Of a DNA stretch of 64,000 nt, positions 1 to 5,769 are shown in pieces. Under the pieces are notes generated by a model, which searched no databases, was not told the origin of the DNA, and was given only the letters and a program-made list of their open reading frames with translations. The stretch is from Zunongwangia pacifica (lineage in GTDB: Bacteria; Bacteroidota; Bacteroidia; Flavobacteriales; Flavobacteriaceae). Numbering within the stretch: the stretch's first letter is position 1; every line of letters starts with the position of its first letter. The stretch is taken from positions 1 through 64,000 of the forward strand of contig NZ_JAKHSK010000012.1 of NCBI RefSeq assembly GCF_023499215.1. The letters are read 5' to 3'. The position numbers and the translations under genes were made by a program.

Positions 1-113
1 CCCTCTCTATGAGGGTACTACTTTTTTTTCATAACTTTCAATGAATTAATTACACAATACTTAAAGGTAGTGAATAGTGATTTAACGATCTCTTGAAGCT
101 ACCTTTAGGTTTA

Positions 114-174
114 GTTCAACAGGCTATAAAAATAATATTCTAAAAAAACACTATTTTTATAGCTATCGTTGTGC
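114..174. repeat. Long imperfect dyad, attC-like in outline
   Basis: A perfect 12-base stem (GCTATAAAAATA at 123-134 against its complement at 152-163) is bracketed by GTTCAAC at 114-120 and GTTGTGC at 168-174, which pair at six of seven positions if a wobble is allowed. The outline (short outer boxes plus long inner stem) recalls integron attC sites, but the 3' box does not fit the GTTRRRY consensus exactly. It sits just before a decayed small gene. It could equally be a bidirectional terminator or a mobile hairpin repeat. Confidence 0.4.
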
Positions 175-199
175 TTAATTGTACAAAAAATAGAAATTA

Positions 200-723
200 A
201 TGATAATTGGACATACGTTAAAAGGCATAAAAAACTTCAAACCATTTTCAATAATTGGATTTATTATAGCATATTTTGCTCTTAAAACATATTTTACCCA
301 GAATTATAAAGAAAAAGATTTCACAGAAATAAGTGGAATAATAAAAACTAGTAAATTAGTAATTAAACCTAATTTGAGTTGACGTTTAAAAACGATTATG
401 ATAAAACTTACGAAATTAGTGGTACGAAACTTAATTTTATTGAAAACTATGAGAATTTATCAAACTAAATTTCAAGAAGTAATCAAATAACGATTAAAGT
501 TTTAAAAGATAAAAAAAAATTGGATGACATAATTCAAGTATTTTATTTACAATCTGATGAAAAAGTTTTACTAAACCTTAAAGAATCAATTGCATATACA
601 AATTCTAACCGACAAGCTGCTCTATGGGTTGGAATAGCATTCATTCTAATATCATTATTTATATTAACAGGCATAAATATTATCATTGATAGAAATGGAG
701 TTACTATAACAAAAAATAACTAA
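200..723 (+). pseudogene. Decayed two-TM membrane protein gene
   Basis: An ORF starting at 200 encodes an N-terminal hydrophobic segment (about residues 17-32) and stops at 380-382. The protein appears to continue in another frame from about 379 (reading LTFKNDYDKTYEISG...), then meets an in-frame TAA at 466-468, and goes on in the same frame to 723, ending in a second hydrophobic segment and a short polar tail. One frameshift plus one nonsense codon would explain this. The intact protein would be about 170 residues: TM, small soluble domain, TM, an outline like DUF3592-type proteins. Family membership is a guess; the broken reading frame is seen directly. Confidence 0.55.
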
Positions 724-737
724 GCACGATCGAGTGG

Positions 738-971
738 ATGGCTCCGCCATCGAATGACGGAGTACACCCCTCACACCACCTTGATAATTTACTTTCTCAA
801 TTGACTGATGTAAAAGGAGAAATACAAAACTGGGGAACCATTCTGTTTACTCTTTATTACCACAACATCATTTACAATTCAATAAAATCTGACAATGAAG
901 AACAATGGTTAGAATATTTAAGACGGATTTTTTTTACGAGAAGTTTGAAATACAAGCTATACATAACATAA
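738..971 (+). pseudogene. Remnant of HD-superfamily phosphohydrolase
   Basis: The frame contains HLDNLLSQL, then WGTILFTLYYHNIIYNS and KSDNEEQWLEYL. This matches my memory of the N-terminal part of the predicted metal-dependent HD-superfamily phosphohydrolases (NxNHLDNLL...LFTLYYHDIIYNS.KSDNEE). The usual YHD reads YHN here, so a metal ligand is lost. The usual N-terminal residues and the C-terminal two thirds are missing, and the frame ends in unrelated sequence. I read it as a degraded chromosomal fragment left of the insertion site, with no real start codon. Confidence 0.5.
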
Positions 972-1053
972 AAAAGGAAATTGAATTGCTTTGATAATGC
1001 TTAAATTGAAATAAAGCACATAAACTTTTAGGATGGGACAAAATAAATTAAAA

Positions 1054-1079
1054 AAGGCTTCACATTTCTGTGAAGCCTT
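1054..1079 (-). terminator. Original tRNA-fMet terminator (left copy)
   Basis: An 11-base perfect stem (AAGGCTTCACA with its complement) around a TTTC loop is followed, reading leftwards, by a T run. It lies 8 bases beyond the displaced tRNA 3' fragment. A near copy lies next to the intact tRNA at 56830-56851, so this one is taken as the native terminator separated from its tRNA by the insertions. Confidence 0.8.
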
Positions 1080-1087
1080 GTCGTTAC

Positions 1088-1131
1088 TAGTAGCGGGAAC
1101 TGGACTCGAACCAGTGACCTTCGGGTTATGA
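1088..1131 (-). repeat. Attachment site core, left (displaced tRNA-fMet 3' end)
   Basis: This 44-base stretch is identical to 19995-20038 and to 56862-56905. In the intact tRNA it covers the anticodon loop through the 3' end plus three downstream bases. Only the 3' part of the tRNA is present here, so this is not a functional tRNA but the outer boundary of the inserted block. It marks the left end of element 1. Confidence 0.92.
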
Positions 1132-1172
1132 TTTTCAGGGGATTACGGAGGTGAGCAATATATGTATGCCGA

Positions 1173-1529
1173 TTAGTACGCCTCGGACTTATTTTCGACT
1201 ATCAATTGACAACTTCTGTTGTTTTTAATAAGTACCTGGAGAATGATTAAATGATTGGAGATATTCCCTAGGATTGAATTTATTTGTGTGTAATGACAGA
1301 GTTCAAATTCAAAGATGACTCTCATAAGAATTTCACCGTTATATTGGAGAACAACATTTTTTGAAAGCGGAATTCCGAATAGAGCTACAAAATCATTTTT
1401 TATGTATTCGTAATTCTCATATTCTAACCCATTTTCAAAAGTTGAACCTATGGATTGTAAATTAAACTCATTGAGTTCATATTGTTCTCCAATTTGAAAC
1501 CTTAACTCTTTAAATAGTGATTCATGCAT
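1173..1529 (-). CDS. Hypothetical protein, 118 aa
   Basis: No family is recognised. The predicted protein is soluble, without signal peptide or membrane segment, and mixes acidic and aromatic residues (ENGLEYENYEYIKNDF near residues 32-47). It is the outermost gene of element 1, only about 40 bases from the left core. The lipoprotein gene upstream ends six bases before its start, so the two may be co-transcribed. Coding status rests on length, codon use like the neighbours and its position in a minus-strand gene train. An immunity or accessory role is possible but nothing in the sequence shows it. Confidence 0.55.
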   Translation of the reverse strand: MHESLFKELRFQIGEQYELNEFNLQSIGSTFENGLEYENYEYIKNDFVALFGIPLSKNVVLQYNGEILMRVIFEFELCHYTQINSILGNISNHLIILQVLIKNNRSCQLIVENKSEAY

Positions 1530-1535
1530 TCTATT

Positions 1536-2372
1536 TTAAAAAGAATATGTCTGTTCATCTATTGAAAAAGTATTGTCATTAACATTATAGGTAAAAGTAA
1601 CTTCGTATCTGGAATCAGTACAATAATACAATTCTCCTAATCCTTCATTTAGAATTACTTCTCCCTGTTCATTCTCAATAGAAACATTGATGTCATAGAT
1701 ATCTATATCTTTATTTAAAATTTGAGGGTCGAAATCTGTTAACTCTAGTTTTACTGATACTAAATCTCCTGAAACAGTTTGTTCTTCATCTATTTGATAA
1801 CCTGGAGGCATAGAGTAATTAAAGTCATTAACTATTTCTCCATCTGATGAAAATGTAAGTTTTGTGTTGATATTTTCTGTGCTAGATGATAATCCATAGC
1901 AAGAAGAACCCCAACTGGAATTCATTACGTTTCCTGTGTCTATTATGATTGTTAATTCATCATTATTGCTTTCGTTCACTTCTCCTTCTCTAAAATAGTC
2001 TCCTACATAAGCTGTTGACCCCGAAATGTCTGTTTCTTGGAATTCCACTATGTTTTCAGAAATAAATACAACTTTTTGGATAAAAGTTAGAGTAACACCT
2101 TCTGGAAAGGTCATTGTCATAATATCTCCATCAAAACTGTATGAGCCATCCTCACTAATATAAGATTCAGAATTTGGATTCCAATTTGTATAGGTTACTG
2201 TACCATTAGATGTGAATGTGAAAGAATTATTATGCTCTGGATTAGTACTAGGATTTTCAAAATACCATTTTCCTATTAATTGAGATTGTATTTCACTTAG
2301 AACGCTATCATCATCACTTGAACAAGCTACTATTGACAAAAACGCTATTAATGCTAAAAAGTTTTTCTTCAT
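1536..2372 (-). CDS. Surface-type lipoprotein, lipocalin-like
   Basis: The protein has 278 residues with a lipoprotein signal peptide and lipobox ending at Cys17. The Cys is followed by S-S-D-D-D, the acidic lipoprotein export signal that sends Bacteroidota lipoproteins to the cell surface. Residues about 30-130 (LIGKWYF... TFTSNGTVTY... GSYSFDGDIMTM... ISENIVEF) have the repeating strand pattern of lipocalin-like domains. Residues 150-278 form a second beta-rich part with two cysteines near C157 and C251. Ligand and function are unknown. It is unusual among backbone genes of an integrative element and may be cargo. A start at 2372 gives a normal signal peptide. Confidence 0.75.
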   Translation of the reverse strand: MKKNFLALIAFLSIVACSSDDDSVLSEIQSQLIGKWYFENPSTNPEHNNSFTFTSNGTVTYTNWNPNSESYISEDGSYSFDGDIMTMTFPEGVTLTFIQKVVFISENIVEFQETDISGSTAYVGDYFREGEVNESNNDELTIIIDTGNVMNSSWGSSCYGLSSSTENINTKLTFSSDGEIVNDFNYSMPPGYQIDEEQTVSGDLVSVKLELTDFDPQILNKDIDIYDINVSIENEQGEVILNEGLGELYYCTDSRYEVTFTYNVNDNTFSIDEQTYSF

Positions 2373-2405
2373 GATATAAATTTTATTGGTTTACTATGTA
2401 TGTTC

Positions 2406-2768
2406 TTAGAAAGGCAAATCGTCATCACCTGGAATTTCAATAAAGCTGAGACCTTGGTGTTCTACTGTGGTTTCTTTCGCAGCTTTTGGGCTGTCTAAGG
2501 ATTGAATTCTCCAACCTTGAATGGAATTGAAATACTTAGGAACTCCTTCTGGATTTATCCATTCTCTTCCTTTTAAGTTGATGTCAATTTTAACTAATTG
2601 GCCAACTGCGTAAGCATCTAGCATATCACATTGGTCTTTTATAAATTCCACAAGTATTTTTTGGGAATATTGTTCTTCTGTTGCAATAACTACTTCTCTT
2701 TTTTGAAAACCATTATTACCTATAATCTGTGTTTGGTTTAAGACTTTTATCTTTCCTGTTAATTCCAT
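2406..2768 (-). CDS. DUF3127 single-strand-binding-like protein
   Basis: The 120-residue protein begins MELTGKIKVL, has WINPEGVPKYFNSIQGWRIQ in the middle and ends in an acidic, aromatic tail (IEIPGDDDLPF). This is the pattern of DUF3127 proteins, small OB-fold relatives of SSB common in Bacteroidota chromosomes and mobile elements. The acidic tail with a terminal Phe resembles the SSB C-terminal tip that recruits partner proteins. A role with single-stranded DNA during element replication or recombination is inferred. It lies two bases downstream of the next minus-strand gene, so an operon is likely. Confidence 0.8.
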   Translation of the reverse strand: MELTGKIKVLNQTQIIGNNGFQKREVVIATEEQYSQKILVEFIKDQCDMLDAYAVGQLVKIDINLKGREWINPEGVPKYFNSIQGWRIQSLDSPKAAKETTVEHQGLSFIEIPGDDDLPF

Positions 2769-2770
2769 GT

Positions 2771-3076
2771 TTAATATTTTATGGCACTAAAAACCTTATC
2801 AAGATTCACTAATTTGTGAGTGTTACCTTGCTCTCTTAAATAGTCTGAAACTTCATCTAGCTTTTCATAAAGTTTGATAAATTCATAGTTTTTTTTGAAT
2901 GTTCTGTCTTCTTTTAAAATATCCTTGGGAAATTCTGATTCCAGAATATTGAGAGTTTTCATGCAGGCGTGATACCTTCTTTCTTCTTTAAGTAACCACC
3001 AATCTATTTTTCCTCTAGTGTAGAATCCGTTTACTGATAATGATTTTAGCTCGTTGACTAAATCAATAAATTTCAC
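2771..3076 (-). CDS. Hypothetical protein, 101 aa
   Basis: A small, highly charged and mostly helical protein (long Lys/Glu-rich stretches such as RRYHACMKTLNILESEFPKD) without signal peptide or membrane segment. No family is recognised. It is directly upstream of the DUF3127 gene with a two-base gap, so the two are probably translated from one message and may act together on DNA. A start at 3076 is followed downstream by an uninterrupted frame. Confidence 0.6.
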   Translation of the reverse strand: MKFIDLVNELKSLSVNGFYTRGKIDWWLLKEERRYHACMKTLNILESEFPKDILKEDRTFKKNYEFIKLYEKLDEVSDYLREQGNTHKLVNLDKVFSAIKY

Positions 3077-3195
3077 TTTAAATAAGGTTTTGATTAGCTT
3101 TTTTCTTCCTGTTGAAAATAAGATATAGAATATTTATCCATGCTAATAATAGCATTGGTAATAAGATTAGAATGATGATTCTCATTTAATGATTT

Positions 3196-3576
3196 TTATA
3201 ATTGAAATAGTTCAAAGATTAATATTGCTATCATCAATATTGATAATAACACGTAGGAGATAATTGTTTTTGGATAGGGATTAACTAAATGCTTTAATAC
3301 TTTATTAGGTAATAGAAGTGAAAGTAATTTTATGACAATAGAAGGAACTAATATAAGTCCAATTAAAAATGAAATGATTGCATAAATCCAATATGTTTTA
3401 AGAAAGAGATTGATAGCTAATAAGATGTAACCTATAAAAGGAGTCGTTCTTAAAAGCAAGCTTAAAAATGTATTATAGTCAGCCGTTATTGTTCCTTCTT
3501 TAATCCTTGATGAAATTGAGTTATGAATTCCAAAGATTATGAAAGACAACAAGAATAGAGCGTAATAGTGTTTCAT
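3196..3576 (-). CDS. Hypothetical membrane protein, 126 aa
   Basis: The protein has about four hydrophobic segments: residues 1-20, roughly 45-62, 65-90 and 103-124. The first segment could instead be a signal peptide. Short basic loops lie between them. No family is recognised. It is divergent from the XRE regulator gene at 3692, and the shared interval holds two TTATCA-N4-TGATAA palindromes, so its expression is probably controlled by that regulator. Small membrane proteins in this position are sometimes entry-exclusion or toxin-like proteins, but nothing here demonstrates it. Confidence 0.6.
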   Translation of the reverse strand: MKHYYALFLLSFIIFGIHNSISSRIKEGTITADYNTFLSLLLRTTPFIGYILLAINLFLKTYWIYAIISFLIGLILVPSIVIKLLSLLLPNKVLKHLVNPYPKTIISYVLLSILMIAILIFELFQL

Positions 3577-3621
3577 AGTAATGGTGTTTAATCTTGATTT
3601 ACTTTAACAAACATACTTATT

Positions 3622-3671
3622 TTATCATATATGATAACCAGTTCAGGTTGTTTAATTATCATTTTTGATAA
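3622..3671. promoter_or_regulatory. Paired palindromic operators between divergent genes
   Basis: Two perfect dyads of the form TTATCA-N4-TGATAA lie at 3622-3637 and 3656-3671, 34 bases apart centre to centre, in the 115-base gap between the minus-strand membrane protein gene and the plus-strand XRE gene. Spacing and symmetry fit cooperative binding of a dimeric XRE repressor that controls both promoters. That the 76-residue XRE protein is the binder is inferred. Confidence 0.7.
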
Positions 3672-3691
3672 CTATTCAATTAGTTATTTAA

Positions 3692-3922
3692 ATGAGCAAT
3701 AAAGAGCAACTACAGTTAGCAATTGGTAAGCGAATTAAGATGTTGAGAGAATCAAAAAAGATAACTCAACAAGACCTTGCTGCTAAGTGTAATATAGAAA
3801 AATCTAACTTTAGTCGCTTAGAAGCTGGAGGTACAAATCCTACTTTGTATACTCTTAAAATTATTGCCGATAATCTGGGGGTAAGTCTTTGTGATATTGT
3901 AAGTATGGAAGATACTAAATAA
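3692..3922 (+). CDS. XRE-family transcriptional regulator, 76 aa
   Basis: A single-domain Cro/C1-type helix-turn-helix protein: IGKRIKMLRESKKITQQDLAAK (about residues 11-32) carries the first helices and the Q-Q-D-L turn, and SNFSRLEAGGTNPTLYTLKIIA (about 38-59) the recognition helix and following helix. There is no effector or protease domain. It faces the membrane protein gene across an interval with two perfect palindromes, so autoregulation and control of the leftward genes is the simplest reading. The start at 3692 is 20 bases after the second palindrome. Confidence 0.85.
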   Translation: MSNKEQLQLAIGKRIKMLRESKKITQQDLAAKCNIEKSNFSRLEAGGTNPTLYTLKIIADNLGVSLCDIVSMEDTK

Positions 3923-4018
3923 AAATTTAGCTATTAATACTAATCTGTACTTTTTCATTCTTTTATAAAAACTTCAAAAAACAGGGCATTCACATTCGTA
4001 TGTAAACGAGTTAAGAAT

Positions 4019-4075
4019 AAAAAGTCCTACTTTTTCCATTCTACTATATAGTTAAAAAGAAAAAATAGGATTTTT
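4019..4075. repeat. 57-bp hairpin repeat, copy 1
   Basis: Arms AAAAAGTCCTACTTTTTCC and GAAAAAATAGGATTTTT flank a loop containing CTATATAG. A second copy at 16055-16111 is in the opposite orientation, with the same arms and an ACTATATATAG loop. Both copies end at the stop codon of a minus-strand gene (radC here, the large helicase there). They may be bidirectional terminators, or binding or origin sites specific to element 1. Confidence 0.65.
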
Positions 4076-4510
4076 CTATAGCATCCCTTCATCTGCAAAG
4101 CTTAGATAATTGTCTTTACTGAGTATGATGTGGTCAAGTAGTTTAATATCTAAAAAATCAGCAGCACTTTTTAATCTTCGTGTTAAGGTTCTATCTGCTT
4201 CGCTTGACTTTAAATTTCCACTAGGATGATTGTGAGCTAAAATTATGGCAGAAGCATTACATTTGAGAGCTACACTAAAAACTAATTTAGCATCTACCAA
4301 TGTTCCAGATACACCACCTTTTGATAGGGGATAGATGCCTAAAACTTGACTACCTCTGTTCAGCATAAGAATTTTAAATTCTTCCTGTAGCTCAATAGTT
4401 CCATCATTCCAACAAGCTCTTAGAATCTCATAAGAATGTCTACTACTTTTTATTTTTAAGCAACTATTGTTATTATTTGAGTACGAAACGTTTATTTCAG
4501 AAATTTCCAT
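4076..4510 (-). CDS. radC: RadC-like JAB/MPN-domain protein
   Basis: The 144-residue protein is the JAB (JAMM) domain of the RadC family without the N-terminal helix-hairpin-helix part of chromosomal RadC. The metal site motif is visible as H93-N-H95-P-S-G followed by S103-x-x-D106, with a likely catalytic Glu near residues 43-44. Short RadC proteins of this type are a hallmark of Bacteroidota mobile elements; their biochemical role is not settled. A second, diverged copy is in element 2 (47853-48302), so each element brought its own. The gene is last in its transcript and ends at the hairpin repeat 4019-4075. Confidence 0.88.
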   Translation of the reverse strand: MEISEINVSYSNNNNSCLKIKSSRHSYEILRACWNDGTIELQEEFKILMLNRGSQVLGIYPLSKGGVSGTLVDAKLVFSVALKCNASAIILAHNHPSGNLKSSEADRTLTRRLKSAADFLDIKLLDHIILSKDNYLSFADEGML

Positions 4511-4795
4511 TTTAATACGATTTTTTCTATTGATTATGTCAAAAAATTTATATAACTTTGCTCAAAGAAAGTTTCTTTCGAAACACTTCGGAGAAATTCT
4601 TTCATCAAATTTTATATGATATAGGAGAAGGGAATAGTCTAAAGTTTCTTTCTTTTTGGTACTTTTTCTTTCTTTAGCAAAATTCAAAAACCCTTATTTA
4701 GATTATATTATTACCTATCCAGGTACAATACTAATTTTAAAAGACCTGGATAAAAAGAAGCCTAATCCATATTATTATAGATTAGGCTTTTTTAT
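4511..4795. other. Intergenic stretch with dyads and a terminator
   Basis: No gene is seen in these 285 bases. TCCAGGT at 4718-4724 and ACCTGGA at 4744-4750 form an inverted pair; the same heptamer recurs at 5236-5242 and 19898-19904. A strong hairpin (AAGCCTAATC ... GATTAGGCTT, about 4759-4791) is followed by T runs on both strands and lies just beyond the stop of the 130-aa gene, so it is a probable terminator. A small hairpin GTTTC-TTTC-GAAAC at about 4571-4584 lies in the upstream region of radC. Confidence 0.55.
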
Positions 4796-5188
4796 CTAAA
4801 TAGAGTGTTCTAAAACACCATTGTTAGAGAATACTTCAGCTTTAGCTTTTACATTATTCTCCTCTCTAGGTTTTTGTTTTTGCTGAACAACTTCATCTGT
4901 AACATATACCCAAGTGTGATACAGTGTAATTTCTTCACCAGTCTCCTTGATAACGTAGTCAAAAGGCTCACACTCTTCTTTAATGATGCTTCCAGACATT
5001 TCTGTTCCCACTAGGGCAGAACAAGTCTGTTCGTCAAATGTAGAGGGGATAAATGCCCTTTTTGCAGTAGCGTAGAACTTCCCGGTAACTTTGCTCATTA
5101 CCATTTCTATGCCTCCTTGCAGTTCCAGAACAAAGAATGATGTTCCATCCTCTTTCTGTCTTTCTTTGTAGTTAATGATTCTAACCAT
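4796..5188 (-). CDS. Hypothetical protein, 130 aa
   Basis: A soluble protein, beta-rich at the start (VRIINYKERQKEDGTSFFVLELQGG), with a short FIPSTFDEQTCSALVG motif mid-protein and a charged, low-complexity C-terminus. I recall similar proteins as conserved hypotheticals in flavobacterial mobile elements near Sak4-like ATPases but cannot name a family. It has no signal peptide. It is followed by a strong hairpin terminator at about 4759-4791 and is divergent from the XRE-methylase operon at 5476. Confidence 0.65.
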   Translation of the reverse strand: MVRIINYKERQKEDGTSFFVLELQGGIEMVMSKVTGKFYATAKRAFIPSTFDEQTCSALVGTEMSGSIIKEECEPFDYVIKETGEEITLYHTWVYVTDEVVQQKQKPREENNVKAKAEVFSNNGVLEHSI

Positions 5189-5475
5189 TTCTTTAAATTT
5201 TTGAGTTGAAGTACACCACGTAGCAGTTTAAAAAGACCTGGAGAAAAATAAATATCAACTATCACCTTGAATTTAATATTCCTGCCAACAAAATTTTCAC
5301 GCTATATATTGTGGTGGGGGAGTTTCTCTTCCCAGAAATGGGTGGGGGTCTCCGAGATAGGTAGGTCAAGCGCTCACTTTAGGCTAGCTCCAAAAAATTT
5401 CGGAAAATTTTTTTAGCTTGTTGAAATTAACTGTACTTTTAGACAAGTTTTGACAAACTAGAAGATACCCCACTC
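5189..5475 (+). promoter_or_regulatory. Divergent control region with XRE-type palindrome
   Basis: This 287-base gap lies between the leftward 130-aa gene and the rightward defence operon. The dyad AGTTT-TGAC-AAACT lies at 5446-5459, 16 bases before the ATG of the XRE gene at 5476. That is a typical place for a controller-protein operator in restriction-modification-like systems. A G-rich patch (GTGGTGGGGG, ATGGGTGGGGG) at about 5311-5353 stands out from the AT-rich background. ACCTGGA occurs at 5236-5242. Confidence 0.5.
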
Positions 5476-5766
5476 ATGACCCTATCACAATTATTAAAAC
5501 ACAAAAGGGAGACCAAAGGTTTACTTTTACGTGAAGTAGCATCTATAGTAACTGTAGACACGGCTTTGATTAGTAAACTTGAAAAGGGAGATAGGAAACC
5601 TACAAGAGAGCAATTAAAAAAGTTGGCCATAGCTTTAGAGATAGAGCATGTTCATCTTTTAAAGTTGTGGTTGAGTGAAAAAGTATATGAAGGTGTTAAA
5701 GGAGAAGATGTTGCTGTGGATGCTGTAGAATTAGCGCTTAAAAGATTAAAAGAACAAGGAGAATAA
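5476..5766 (+). CDS. XRE-family regulator of the methylase operon
   Basis: A 96-residue protein with an N-terminal Cro/C1 HTH (LLKHKRETKGLLLREVASIVTVDTALISKLEKGDRKPTREQLKKLA, about residues 6-51) and an acidic helical tail. It is the first gene of the cluster, three bases before the methylase gene, and is preceded by a short palindrome at 5446-5459. Controller proteins of this size commonly time expression of restriction-modification genes so that methylation precedes cutting; that role is inferred from position. The alternative is general repression of the operon. Confidence 0.85.
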   Translation: MTLSQLLKHKRETKGLLLREVASIVTVDTALISKLEKGDRKPTREQLKKLAIALEIEHVHLLKLWLSEKVYEGVKGEDVAVDAVELALKRLKEQGE

Positions 5767-5769
5767 CCT

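Noticed and set aside
1088-1131. tRNA-Met gene at the left and middle cores
   Set aside because: Only the 3' part from the anticodon loop onward is present, so these are displaced fragments, not tRNA genes.
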